Shown: piece after piece, positions 17,033-25,111 of the stretch
Position numbering within the stretch: the first letter of the stretch is position 1
Layout: the number at the start of each line of letters is the position of its first letter
Source of the DNA: Maritimibacter alkaliphilus
GTDB lineage: Bacteria > Pseudomonadota > Alphaproteobacteria > Rhodobacterales > Rhodobacteraceae
Length of the DNA stretch: 64,000 bases
Direction of reading: 5' to 3'
NCBI RefSeq assembly: GCF_019801605.1
Contig: NZ_JAHVIT010000006.1
Location: 1 to 64,000 of the forward strand
Position numbers and translations under genes: made by a program
Notes under the pieces: generated by a model
Databases searched by the model: none
Seen by the model: the letters and a program-made list of their open reading frames with translations, nothing else
Told to the model about the DNA's origin: nothing

Positions 17033-17154
17033 CTCTGCCTTCCCTTCGCCCCCTGTCGCCGGCCCGCGATGGCGGACGGCGTACGGGGGCTGGCGGCACG
17101 GACCGTCGCAGCGACTATCGGGGCGGCATGCCGCGTGGCACCCCGCCCCCCGCG

Positions 17155-17176
17155 GCCGCGCGATGGCCCGCGCGGC
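17155..17176 (-). terminator. hairpin between TAXI binding-protein and permease genes
   Basis: An 8-bp perfect stem, GCCGCGCG / CGCGCGGC, with a 6-nt loop lies 7 bp after the TAXI gene stop, inside the 150-bp gap before the permease. Such hairpins typically stabilise or partly terminate the mRNA so that the binding protein is made in excess. Confidence 0.5.
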
Positions 17177-17182
17177 GCGGCG

Positions 17183-18142
17183 TCACATCGCCGGTTTCAG
17201 ACGTTCGGGCACCTCGATGCCCTGCTCCGCGAACCAGCGCAGCGCGCCGGGATGCAGCGGGACGGTGGCATAGTCGAGGGTCATCTGGGCGAGGTCTGCG
17301 CCCTTCACCACCGAGAAGGCGTTGGCCTGCACCTCCTTGTCCTCCATCACCGCCTTCACGATCTGGTAGGCGGTGTCGTCGGACATGGCCGAGGTCGCGG
17401 CGATCCCCACGCCGAAGCTCCAGGTCTTGTAGGCGGGGATATCCTCGCCCACGCCGGCGGCGATATCGACGATGGAGATATCCGGCATCGCCTCGGCCAC
17501 GGTCCGGGCCTGCGCCTCGTCGAGGCCCAGCACCTTGATCCTGGTCGAGACGGCGATGTCCATGGTGGAACTGTCGAGCTGCTTGGGCGTGCCGGATTTC
17601 ACGTAGCCCGGCAGGCGGTTGTCCTTGATCGCACCGACGATGTCGGTGGTCGAGCCGCGCACCCAGTCCGGCGCAATTCCGAGCACGTCGAAGACCGCCT
17701 CGGTCGTGGTCTCGGTGGCCGAGCCCTTGATGCCCGGGTTCAGCCGCGTGCCGCCGAGCGCCGCAAGGCTGTCGATCCCCGCGTCCGCCCGCACGATGAC
17801 GTTCTGCGGCGAGGGCGCATAGACCCAGAGGAGTTGCAGGTCCTGCGGGCGGCCGTCGAACTCCTTGGTCCCCGCGACCGCGTGCTGCACCACGTTGGTG
17901 GTGATGATGCCGAGGTCGATCTGCCCGCGCTCCATCCGACGGATGTTGTCCATCGCCGCGCCGGTCTCGACGACCGTGGCGCTGAGCCCGCTGTCGCTGT
18001 CGTTGATCAGCTTGCCCACGGCAACGATGTAGCCGTAGTGGCTGGACGAGGCCGATGTGGAGCCGAACAGGATATCCTGCGCCCGAACAGCGGGCGCACA
18101 CAGAACCGCCGCGCCAAGCGCGGCCAAAATCGTACGTTTCAT
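17183..18142 (-). CDS. TAXI family TRAP transporter solute-binding protein
   Basis: A 319-residue periplasmic protein. A Sec signal peptide (MKRTILAALGAAVLCAPAVRA) is followed by the TAXI-family start ILFGSTSASSSHYGYIVAVGKLIN, then ETGAAMDNIRRMERGQIDLGI and the C-terminal LHPGALRWFAEQGI. TAXI receptors deliver substrate to fused TRAP permeases such as the next gene. A GAGGAGAG site precedes the ATG. The gene lies 116 bp after the CitE-like lyase gene. The ligand is presumably the acid processed by the CoA-transferase/dehydratase/lyase genes of the same operon. Confidence 0.92.
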   Translation of the reverse strand: MKRTILAALGAAVLCAPAVRAQDILFGSTSASSSHYGYIVAVGKLINDSDSGLSATVVETGAAMDNIRRMERGQIDLGIITTNVVQHAVAGTKEFDGRPQDLQLLWVYAPSPQNVIVRADAGIDSLAALGGTRLNPGIKGSATETTTEAVFDVLGIAPDWVRGSTTDIVGAIKDNRLPGYVKSGTPKQLDSSTMDIAVSTRIKVLGLDEAQARTVAEAMPDISIVDIAAGVGEDIPAYKTWSFGVGIAATSAMSDDTAYQIVKAVMEDKEVQANAFSVVKGADLAQMTLDYATVPLHPGALRWFAEQGIEVPERLKPAM

Positions 18143-18258
18143 TGGTCTCTCCTCCCCGAGACTGTGGTGTCATGCCCGCCCCCGCACCTCCTCGGGCGGT
18201 CACGGGCTTGCGGTGGCCCCCTCCTCGGGCCCGCCGCACACCGCGTATGATCTCACCG

Positions 18259-19059
18259 TCAGGGCGCCGCGGTGTCAACGCCCAGAAGGATCTCCTCGGC
18301 CCGGTCGCGCAGCGGCCGGTCCACCATCTTGCCGTCGACCTGCACCGCCGCCCCGCCCGCGCCCTCCAGCGCGGCAAGGATGCGGTGGGCCCAGTCGACC
18401 TCGTCCAGCGTGGGGGCAAAACCCGCGTTCACCGGCGCGACCTGCGCCGGGTGGATGCAGAGCTTGGCCCCGAAGCCCATGGTGCGGGCCCGCGCCACGT
18501 CCGCCGCGATGACCTCCGGGTCCTTCAGCGCGGTGGTCACCCCGTCCACGGGCGGCGGCAGGTTCCCCAGCCGGGCCGCCATCACCAGTTCAAACCGCGC
18601 CGGGTCCAGCACGGCCCCGCCGCCGGGAATGCGCGCATCGGCGCCGAAGTCGAGGTTCCCGAAGGCCAGCCGCGCGACGCCCGGCACATGCACCGTCTGG
18701 CGCAGCCCGGCGAGGCCCTCGACCGTTTCGACCAGCGCCGTCAGCGCCCGGCCCGGCAGGCTGCGGGCGACCTCGGCCATGGCATGGGGCGTGGCCTTGG
18801 GCACCATCACCTCGGCCCCCAGACCGGAGAGCGCGGAGAGATCGGCGGCGTGCCACGGCGTGCCGGCCGCGTTGATCCGCACCAGCGCCTGCCCGCCCGC
18901 CGCCAGCCAGTCGCGCACGTGGCCACGGGCCGCGTCCTTGTCCTGCGGGCCGACGGCATCCTCCAGGTCGAGGATCACCGCCCCGGCCCCGGCGGCCGCG
19001 GCCTTGTCGAAGCGGTCGGGCCGGTGACCGGGCACGAAGAGATAGCTGCGCGGGATCAT
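18259..19059 (-). CDS. HpcH/HpaI aldolase/citrate lyase beta (CitE-like) acyl-CoA lyase
   Basis: A 266-residue TIM-barrel lyase of the CitE-like group: SYLFVPGHRPDRFDKA (N-terminus), VILDLEDAVGPQDK (about 28-41), MVPKAT, ALVETVEGLAGL with the metal-binding Glu, FGNLDFGAD and KLCIHPAQVAPVNAGF. The family includes citramalyl-CoA, malyl-CoA and beta-methylmalyl-CoA lyases, which split a 3-hydroxyacyl-CoA into acetyl- or propionyl-CoA and an oxoacid. Its ATG overlaps the stop of the acyl dehydratase gene. With the tandem CoA-transferases upstream, a citramalyl-CoA-type cleavage is the most economical proposal. Confidence 0.88.
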   Translation of the reverse strand: MIPRSYLFVPGHRPDRFDKAAAAGAGAVILDLEDAVGPQDKDAARGHVRDWLAAGGQALVRINAAGTPWHAADLSALSGLGAEVMVPKATPHAMAEVARSLPGRALTALVETVEGLAGLRQTVHVPGVARLAFGNLDFGADARIPGGGAVLDPARFELVMAARLGNLPPPVDGVTTALKDPEVIAADVARARTMGFGAKLCIHPAQVAPVNAGFAPTLDEVDWAHRILAALEGAGGAAVQVDGKMVDRPLRDRAEEILLGVDTAAP

Positions 19060-19919
19060 GCGAAGGTCGCCTCCGCCTTCATCGCCAGTTCCCCCGCCGG
19101 GCCCCGGGCCCAGACCGAAAGAGCGCCGGGCGCCTCGCCCGCCCCCGCCTCCAGCCGGAAGTGCGCATCGACGAAAAGCGGCGCCATCCCCCGGAAGCTG
19201 AAGCCGGTCATCTGCGCCCCGGGGCGCATCTGCGCGGCAAAGCCCTGCAACAGGGTGGCGATCAGCGGCCCGTGGACCACGAGGCCGGGATAGCCCTCCT
19301 CGCCGGTGGCATAGGGCTGGTCGTAGTGGATGCGGTGCCCGTTCGAGGTGAGCGCCGAATAGCGGAAGAGCAGGACCGGATCGGGCCGCACCTCCGCGCT
19401 GCGCTCGGCCCCCTCGGGGGCGGCGGCGGGCACCGGCCTGGGCGCATCGGCAGCCGGCGGCTCGCGGTAGACGATGTCCTGCTCCTCCTCGATGCACAGC
19501 CTGCCACCGGTGGAGATACGGTGCCGCACGGTGACGAAGACGAGCCGCCCGGCCCGGCCGGACTTCGCGGCGACATCGATGATCTCGCTCTGCTTCTCGG
19601 CCTGCGCGCCCACGGGAAGCGGGGCGAGATAGCGCAGCCGCCCGCCCGCCCACATCCGCTGGGGCAGCCCGGTGTCGGGCAGGAAGCCGCCCAGCTTCGG
19701 ATGGCCATCCGCGCCGATCTCGCCGCGCGCGACGAAGGGATTGAAGAAGAGCCAGTGCCAGCCCGCGGGCAGCGCGTCGCCCGCCCGCGGCAAGGTGTCG
19801 AGGCCCAGCGTCGCCGCGAGGGCGGCAACCCGGTCGGGCAGGATCGGTTCGGCCCGGGTCTCGATCCGGCCGATGGCCTCGGTGGGGTCGCTCAGGCGCG
19901 GGGCGGTGTCGGTGGTCAC
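19056..19919 (-). CDS. MaoC-like acyl-CoA hydratase (mesaconyl-C4-CoA/itaconyl-CoA hydratase type)
   Basis: A 287-residue double-hotdog protein. The N-terminal FAS1-like dehydratase half includes HWLFFNPFVARGEIGADGHP and PQRMWAGGRLRY. The C-terminal MaoC half carries LLFRYSALTSNGHRIHYDQPYA (about 190-211), containing the catalytic Asp/His-type hydratase motif, then YPGLVVHGPLIATLL. This arrangement is that of mesaconyl-C4-CoA hydratase and itaconyl-CoA hydratase, which produce citramalyl-CoA. Gene order CoA-transferases - hydratase - CitE-like lyase matches that chemistry. The precise CoA ester is inferred, not shown. Confidence 0.85.
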   Translation of the reverse strand: MTTDTAPRLSDPTEAIGRIETRAEPILPDRVAALAATLGLDTLPRAGDALPAGWHWLFFNPFVARGEIGADGHPKLGGFLPDTGLPQRMWAGGRLRYLAPLPVGAQAEKQSEIIDVAAKSGRAGRLVFVTVRHRISTGGRLCIEEEQDIVYREPPAADAPRPVPAAAPEGAERSAEVRPDPVLLFRYSALTSNGHRIHYDQPYATGEEGYPGLVVHGPLIATLLQGFAAQMRPGAQMTGFSFRGMAPLFVDAHFRLEAGAGEAPGALSVWARGPAGELAMKAEATFA

Positions 19920-19934
19920 GTCTTTCTCCTCCGG

Positions 19935-21128
19935 TCAGTAGATCACTTGCGCATCGGCGAGGCGGTCCCGCGCGCGCCTGTCGAGGCCGAGGAGTTCGCC
20001 GTAGACATACTCCTCGTGCTCCCCCAGCCCGGGCGTGCCCCGGTCCATCCCCGGCGCGTCGCTGCGCGAGAACCCGGCCGGGAAGCCCACGGCCTTGCGG
20101 CGGCGGCCATCGCTCTCGGTCACCTCCACCACGGCGCGCCGGGCGCCCATGTGCGGATCGCCCGCGATGTCAGACGCCCGCCACGAGACATGGGCCGGGA
20201 TGCCGACCCGTTGCAGGCCGTCGGCGGCCACCTCGGCCTCCTGCACGGCGGCCCAGTCCCGCACGATGGCGTCCACGGCCTCGCGCCGGGCGACACGGGC
20301 AGCGGCGGTGGCATAGGCCGGATGTGCCGCCAGTTCCGCCCGCCCCATGAGCCGCGCGAGCGCCACCCACTCGGCGTCAGTGGTGACGCAGATCGAGATC
20401 CAGCGATCCGTCTCACGCGAGGCATAGAGCCCCTGCGGCGCCCGCTGCGGATCGGCGTTGCCCATGCGGCGCGGTTCGATCCCGGCGGAGGCCGCGGTGA
20501 TCGCCTCGCCCGCCATGGCCGAGGCCACCTCGCGCGCGGCCACGTCGACGTGGCTGCCCTGCCCCATACGCCGCCGCCGGTGCAGCGCGGCCATGGTGGC
20601 CAGCGCCGCGTTCATGCCGACGGAATGATCCATTACGTGGCGCATCTCCACCGGCGGCCCGTCCTCGTAGCCGGTCAGATGCCCCAGCCCGCCCCATGCG
20701 CCGAAGAGCGGCGCATAGCCCGCGAAATGGCTGTCCGGGCCGCTCTGCCCCGAGGAGGAGACCGAGGTCATGACGATATCGGGTTTCACCGCGCGCAGGT
20801 CCTCGTAGCCCAGCCCGAGACGCGCCATCACACCGGCCCGGAAGCTCTCTGCCGCCACGTCGGACACGGCGACCAGCTGCCGCGCGAGCGCCACGCCCTC
20901 GGGGTGTTTCAGGTTCAGCCGCACCGACAGCTTGTTAGAGGCCACTTGGTCGAAGGTCGCAGGCCCGGCCCGGCCATAGACGGCATGTGGCTTGCGGAAG
21001 ATGTCGGGGCGCTGCGCGCTTTCGATCTTGATGCACTCTGCCCCCAGTTGGGACAGCATGTGGGTGCAGAAGGGCCCCGCCGCGTGGACGGTGAAATCGG
21101 CGATGCGGATGCCGGAGAGCGGTTTCAT
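19935..21128 (-). CDS. CaiB/BaiF class III CoA-transferase (catalytic Asp present)
   Basis: A 397-residue class III CoA-transferase: the N-terminal block LSGIRIADFT, QLGAECIKIES, LSVRLNLKHPEG and the active-site region with Asp167 in RHVMDHSVGMNAAL. It transfers CoA from a donor such as succinyl-CoA to a carboxylic acid through an aspartyl thioester. It directly follows, by an ATGA overlap, a second CoA-transferase gene that lacks this Asp. The two may form a heteromeric enzyme as in the Chloroflexus succinyl-CoA:malate CoA-transferase. The start ATG (MKPLSG) is fixed by family alignment and by the overlap. Confidence 0.9.
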   Translation of the reverse strand: MKPLSGIRIADFTVHAAGPFCTHMLSQLGAECIKIESAQRPDIFRKPHAVYGRAGPATFDQVASNKLSVRLNLKHPEGVALARQLVAVSDVAAESFRAGVMARLGLGYEDLRAVKPDIVMTSVSSSGQSGPDSHFAGYAPLFGAWGGLGHLTGYEDGPPVEMRHVMDHSVGMNAALATMAALHRRRRMGQGSHVDVAAREVASAMAGEAITAASAGIEPRRMGNADPQRAPQGLYASRETDRWISICVTTDAEWVALARLMGRAELAAHPAYATAAARVARREAVDAIVRDWAAVQEAEVAADGLQRVGIPAHVSWRASDIAGDPHMGARRAVVEVTESDGRRRKAVGFPAGFSRSDAPGMDRGTPGLGEHEEYVYGELLGLDRRARDRLADAQVIY

Positions 21129-22285
21129 GCGGTGACTTTCCGTTCGGTTCCATGGCGTGCGATCAGGTGCTGGTCGGCCCCCGCCACCGGCGCGGGCCCG
21201 GCACAGCGCGGCGGCGCCTCGCCGATCCGGAAGGGCGCGGCCTGCACCGAGACCTCGCCGACCCCCGGGAGGCACTGGCGCTGGAAGATGCCCCGGGCCT
21301 GCTCATGCGCGCCCGCCAGAACCTGCGCCGGCGTATTGTACCGCGCCATGGGCACGCCCTTTTCCTGCGCCCGCGCGACGAGGTCATCGACATTCTGCCC
21401 GCGGGCCCATGCACGGATCGCACGGTTGATCTCGTCGCCGCGCGCAGAGCGTTCGACCACATCGTCGAGCGCCGGATCGCGCGACCATTCGGGCCGCCCC
21501 ATGAGGTCGAGGAGCCCCTGCCACTGGCGTTCCTCCAGCGTCAGCAGTTCGACGTGACCATCGGCGCATTCGATCACCCCGCCAAAGCGGAAGGACCGCG
21601 TCAGCCTGTGTTCGACCGAGCCGTCGCCGAACCGTTGCAGGGCGAAACAGCCGACCGCGACATTCGCCTCCTGGGTGGAGGCATCGACGAATTGCCCGGT
21701 GCCGGACCAGAGCGCGGCCAGCCCGGCGAGCGCGGCAGCGGTACCGCCCTGCATCTCGGCGAAATGGCCCGCGATCTTGAGCGGGGGGCGTTCGGGGAAG
21801 AGATCGGCCGAAAGCCCGTTGGGCAGGAGGTAGCCTTCGCCCCCCGCGTGGATCAGGTTAACCTCCTCGCCCTTCCAGCCCGCCTTGGGACCCACCGCCC
21901 CGAAAGGCAGGACGGAGAGGTAGACGAGCCCCGGATGACTGGCGGCAAGGGCCTCGGGCTTCAGCCCCAGCGCCCGCCGTTCGGCCACCGGCGTGTCGTC
22001 GATGAAGATGTCGGCGCTCTCCAGCAGGGCCAGCAGCTGCCCCTGCCCCTCGCGCCCCGAGAGATCGCAGATCACGGAGCGCTTGCCCGCCGCCACGTAG
22101 GCGAAAAGCGCGCTGGACCCGTTGTCGAAGAGCGGCGCGCGGCGGCGCAGCTCCAGCCCGCCGGGCGGTTCGATCAGGATCACCTCCGCCCCGAGGGCGG
22201 CGAGAAGGCGCCCGGCCCAGGCCCCGGCCACGCCGGAGCAATGTTCGACCACGCGGAGGCCGCTGAGTATTCCGTCCTGTCGCAT
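21125..22285 (-). CDS. CaiB/BaiF class III CoA-transferase (Asp replaced by Glu)
   Basis: A 386-residue protein with the class III fold signature (LSGLRVVEHCSGVAGAWAGRLL, LGAEVILIEPPGG, KRSVICDL). At the position of the nucleophilic Asp it reads HFAEMQGGTAAAL, giving Glu177. Some CaiB-family members share this variation and it may mark a non-catalytic or altered subunit. It is coupled to the catalytic paralogue downstream by ATGA and lies 29 bp after the large acyl dehydratase gene. An upstream extension of the frame reads into that gene and is not used. Confidence 0.88.
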   Translation of the reverse strand: MRQDGILSGLRVVEHCSGVAGAWAGRLLAALGAEVILIEPPGGLELRRRAPLFDNGSSALFAYVAAGKRSVICDLSGREGQGQLLALLESADIFIDDTPVAERRALGLKPEALAASHPGLVYLSVLPFGAVGPKAGWKGEEVNLIHAGGEGYLLPNGLSADLFPERPPLKIAGHFAEMQGGTAAALAGLAALWSGTGQFVDASTQEANVAVGCFALQRFGDGSVEHRLTRSFRFGGVIECADGHVELLTLEERQWQGLLDLMGRPEWSRDPALDDVVERSARGDEINRAIRAWARGQNVDDLVARAQEKGVPMARYNTPAQVLAGAHEQARGIFQRQCLPGVGEVSVQAAPFRIGEAPPRCAGPAPVAGADQHLIARHGTERKVTA

Positions 22286-22314
22286 CGCGGGCGCCTTCTC
22301 TGTTGTCGTGTGGG

Positions 22315-23544
22315 TTACCGGACCACCGGCAGCTCGAGGTCGAGCGCGCTGCCGTCGAAGAACACCTTGGTGTCCGGATCCCGGCTGGGCAGGATCACGG
22401 TCGCCAGACCCGGCGTGGTGATCTCGCCGCGCTGGTTCTCGCCCCAGATCTCCAGATCGACGAGCGCGTGGCCGTCCTTGTGGTACTTGCGCGCCACCTT
22501 GCCCTTGCACCAGGTGCTGTCGCCCATGGTGTTGAAGCGGCGCATCTCGGTGCGGACCCGTTTCAGGAAGGCCGCGTCGCCCATCCAGTTGGTGACCAGC
22601 GAGGCCATCCAGGACGACCGCTGCGGGCCATAGTCATAGACGCCGGGCACGCCGACCTCCTTGGCGGTGCTTTCGCGGTGGTGGCCGATGCCGGTGTACT
22701 CGATCCCGCCGCCCGCTTCCGGGTTGCGGAAGAAGTGACCGGGGTGCTTCATCGCCGCCTGGAAGACGACGCCGTGGGTATGGCCGCGACCGCAGCCGAC
22801 AAGGAAGCCCATGGTGTCCATCAGCGACAGCGGGCCGCGCACGATGGGCTCCAGGCTCTCGCCCTCCTTCACGTCTTCCCAGTAGCGCACATTGCTGCCG
22901 CGGATGCGCTCGGGCTCGCGCAGGATCGCCTCGTCAAGCGCCTCGTATTCATCGGCGGTATATTCGTGGGTGGTGATGTCCTTGTACTTGCCCGCATCCC
23001 GCGCGGCCTTGCGCTCGTGCCGGGTGCAGGTGCCGAGGGCGCGCGCCACGACTTCGCCGCGCTGGTTGGAATAGGTCGCCTCGACATATTGCAGGACGAG
23101 ACGGCCGGAGAACTTGGACTGTTTCTCCTCGACGCCCACCACGCGTTCGATCGCACTGATGCGGTCGCCGGGGCGGATGTGGCGGAAGAGTTCCCAGTCG
23201 TTACCGGCGTAGAAGCCGTGCACGCCCGGCAGGCCCCAGCGGGTGCGCCCGACCCAGCCGAAGGCCATTGGGAACATCGGATGGGCCACCTGCCCGCCAT
23301 AGCGCGAGTTCCGCCCGTAATCCTGTTCCCGGTAGAGCGGGTTCAGATCGCCGATGCCATTGCACCAGTTGCGCAGCGTGTCTGTGGTCGCGTCCTGAAG
23401 ATAGGGGCCCTCGGGGCGCAATTGCAGGCCGATCATGCCACGGGCGGCGGCGACCGCCTCGTCTGTGATCAGCCCTTCGGCCGGGGCGCCGCCCACGTTC
23501 TTGTTGATCGGGTCCTTGGTGTCAGCCGTGGTCACGGTGTGCAT
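22315..23544 (-). CDS. FAS1-like/MaoC acyl dehydratase, long form
   Basis: A 409-residue protein with two hotdog domains. The N-terminal FAS1-like dehydratase region includes WCNGIGDLNPLYREQDYG, VAHPMFPMAFGWVG and FYAGNDWELFRHIRPGD. The second domain has YTGIGHHRESTAKEVGVPG and KGKVARKYHKDG, with GVYDYGPQRSSW between them. Long proteins of this type hydrate or dehydrate enoyl-CoA esters in catabolic clusters. It is the first gene of the leftward operon. Three AATGCATT palindromes lie in the 226-bp leader before its ATG, which has a good AGAGAGGAG site. Exact substrate unknown. Confidence 0.85.
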   Translation of the reverse strand: MHTVTTADTKDPINKNVGGAPAEGLITDEAVAAARGMIGLQLRPEGPYLQDATTDTLRNWCNGIGDLNPLYREQDYGRNSRYGGQVAHPMFPMAFGWVGRTRWGLPGVHGFYAGNDWELFRHIRPGDRISAIERVVGVEEKQSKFSGRLVLQYVEATYSNQRGEVVARALGTCTRHERKAARDAGKYKDITTHEYTADEYEALDEAILREPERIRGSNVRYWEDVKEGESLEPIVRGPLSLMDTMGFLVGCGRGHTHGVVFQAAMKHPGHFFRNPEAGGGIEYTGIGHHRESTAKEVGVPGVYDYGPQRSSWMASLVTNWMGDAAFLKRVRTEMRRFNTMGDSTWCKGKVARKYHKDGHALVDLEIWGENQRGEITTPGLATVILPSRDPDTKVFFDGSALDLELPVVR

Positions 23545-23628
23545 CTCCTCTCTGGGGTTTCCTGGCCCGGCGCGGGGTCCTCCCCGCGTCCCGGCGGCGC
23601 CGTATCCTCCCGCGCCGTTGAGATCAGT

Positions 23629-23640
23629 TAATGCATTATA
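23629..23640. promoter_or_regulatory. AATGCATT operator site 1 (acyl dehydratase promoter)
   Basis: The sequence TAATGCATTA is a perfect 10-bp palindrome, and continuing on the minus strand it reads TATAATGCATTA. A TTGACG hexamer (minus strand, 23649-23654) lies just upstream, so the palindrome falls over the -10 region of the probable promoter of the leftward operon. Proposed binding site of the GntR regulator encoded at 24410-25045. Confidence 0.6.
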
Positions 23641-23669
23641 TTTTCTCTCGTCAACCGAAGACTTGCCGG

Positions 23670-23681
23670 ATAATGCATTTT
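23670..23681. promoter_or_regulatory. AATGCATT operator site 2
   Basis: ATAATGCATTTT shares the exact AATGCATT core of site 1. Its core starts 42 bp from that of site 1, about four helical turns, so two bound dimers would lie on the same DNA face. Confidence 0.6.
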
Positions 23682-23754
23682 TCTGAGGGCAATTCCGTCA
23701 TTAGCGTGGAGAAACGCGCTTCAGGAGGGGAATTTACCCCCTCCCTACAGCGGA

Positions 23755-23767
23755 ATAATGCATTTAT
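23755..23767. promoter_or_regulatory. AATGCATT operator site 3
   Basis: ATAATGCATTTAT is the third copy in this leader, 85 bp from site 2 (close to eight helical turns) and 4 bp beyond the stop codon of the cysteine-hydrolase-like gene. The spacing supports a looping or cooperative arrangement. Confidence 0.55.
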
Positions 23768-23770
23768 GGA

Positions 23771-24349
23771 TCAGAGCGCGACTTCGGCCGCCGTGGTGAT
23801 CTGCGCATAGCGGCGCAGACCGGCGAGGGCGAAGTCATGCTCCTCGCTGGTGGCGCCGGCACAGCAGTCCTCCAGCACGACGCAGGCATAATCCCGGTCA
23901 TGCCCTTCCCGCACCGCCGCCGAGACGACGCCATTGGTGGAGACCCCGCAGAGGATCAGCCGCTTCACGCCCTGCGCGCGCAGCAGCGGTTCCAGCTTGG
24001 TGCCGTAGAACGGGCTGACCCGGTGCTTGACGATGTCGGGGTCGCCCTCCTGCGGGGCGAAACCGTCGAAGACCTGCGTACCCCAGCTGCCCAGGGTGAA
24101 GACGCCGTTCTCCTTCGCCTTGGAAAACACCGGCGATCCGGGCGGGCACTCGGCGTAATCCGGCGAGAAGCCGACCCGCACGTAGCCCACCATGATCCCC
24201 GCCTCGCGGGCCCGGCGGATCGCCAGCTTGGTGTTGTCATAGACGCCGCGCGCCTCGCAGAGCGGCACGTAGGACGTGCCCCCCATCCCGTCGGGGTGCA
24301 CGAGGTCGTTCATCATGTCCATGACAAGCAGGATGCTCTCACTGGCCAT
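23771..24349 (-). CDS. cysteine-hydrolase (isochorismatase-like) family protein
   Basis: A 192-residue protein of the isochorismatase-like hydrolase fold. It opens with ILLVMDMMNDLVHPDG, whose first Asp is the family catalytic Asp, and the Lys of DIVKHRVSPFYGT matches the catalytic Lys. The usual nucleophile segment (TNVCV) reads GVSTNGVVSAAV, so Cys is replaced by Val. It may be a Cys-less subclass, like isochorismatase itself, or have lost amidase activity. It is 60 bp downstream of gntR on the same strand and 4 bp from operator site 3. A good AAAGGAGAG site precedes the ATG. Confidence 0.85.
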   Translation of the reverse strand: MASESILLVMDMMNDLVHPDGMGGTSYVPLCEARGVYDNTKLAIRRAREAGIMVGYVRVGFSPDYAECPPGSPVFSKAKENGVFTLGSWGTQVFDGFAPQEGDPDIVKHRVSPFYGTKLEPLLRAQGVKRLILCGVSTNGVVSAAVREGHDRDYACVVLEDCCAGATSEEHDFALAGLRRYAQITTAAEVAL

Positions 24350-24409
24350 CAGGCTCTCCTTTTCTGCAGTGATCCGGTGGCGGCAGGCCAGCGGACCGGG
24401 CAGAGGCGC

Positions 24410-25045
24410 CTAGCCGGTGTAGCCTGCCTTGAATTCGTCCCAGCCCGCGCGGATGTGGCTGCGCAGGGCGCTCAGCATGGCGCCCTCGTCGCGCGAGAGG
24501 ATCGCGCTCAGCATCTCGTGGTGCTCTTTCGAGGCCCGGTCGATGCGGTTGTCGAGCTTGTTGATCAGGTCGAAGGGATAGCGCGCCCACAGCGCCCGCA
24601 CGAAGCGCAGGGTCTGCGGCAGCTCCGCGGCGAGGTAGAGCACCTCGTGGAACCGGTAGTTGATGATCCGCACCGCGTCCTTGTCCCCGGAGGCGGCAGC
24701 GGCCTCGATCTGGTCCTGAAGCGCGCGCAACTCGGCCACGTTCTCGCTGCTGAGTTTGGTCATCGCCCGCAGCGCCAGCTTGCTTTCCAGCGTCACCCGC
24801 AGGTCCACGATCTCTTCGGTCGCATCGATGTCGAAGGGCGCCACCACGGCCCCGCGATGCGAGGTCCCCAGGATGAAGCCCTCGGCCTCCAGCAGCTTGA
24901 TCGCCTCGCGCACCGGGGTGATCGAGGTGCCGATCATCTCCGCGATCTCGGCCTGTTTCAGCTTCGACCCGCGCGGGAACTTGCCCGAGATAATGCCTTC
25001 CCGGAGGTAATCCGCGACGCGCTCTTCCTTGGTCTGATGCTTCAA
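24410..25045 (-). CDS. GntR family regulator, FadR subfamily (FCD domain)
   Basis: A 211-residue regulator. The winged helix (about residues 8-72) reads LREGIISGKFPRGSKLKQAEIAEMIGTSITPVREAI. An all-helical FCD effector domain follows, with the metal-ligand pattern Asp/His...His (LRVTLE, NYRFHEVL, KEHHEML, LRSHIRAG). FCD regulators bind organic acids and usually repress catabolic operons until the ligand appears. A variant AATGCAAT site covers the -35 region of its own promoter (TATAGT at 25077-25082, minus strand), indicating autoregulation. The same motif precedes both large operons, so this is the presumed master regulator of the island. Confidence 0.92.
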   Translation of the reverse strand: MKHQTKEERVADYLREGIISGKFPRGSKLKQAEIAEMIGTSITPVREAIKLLEAEGFILGTSHRGAVVAPFDIDATEEIVDLRVTLESKLALRAMTKLSSENVAELRALQDQIEAAAASGDKDAVRIINYRFHEVLYLAAELPQTLRFVRALWARYPFDLINKLDNRIDRASKEHHEMLSAILSRDEGAMLSALRSHIRAGWDEFKAGYTG

Positions 25046-25098
25046 GTGCCTGACCTTCCGTAAAACTCAGGGGCCCACTATACCACTGCTCCGCCGGG

Positions 25099-25110
25099 AT
25101 AATGCAATAT
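25099..25110. promoter_or_regulatory. AATGCAAT variant operator in front of gntR
   Basis: ATAATGCAATAT differs from the consensus by one base. On the minus strand it supplies TTGCAT, 19 bp before TATAGT, so it overlaps the gntR promoter -35. It lies 54 bp upstream of the gntR ATG. Confidence 0.5.
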
Positions 25111-25111
25111 C

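Noticed and set aside
15209-18250. Very long plus-strand open frame (about 1000 codons) opposite the fused permease
   Set aside because: Its residues are dominated by Arg, His, Gly and Gln, the antisense image of a GC3-rich membrane protein gene. The minus strand gives an excellent TRAP permease and TAXI receptor.
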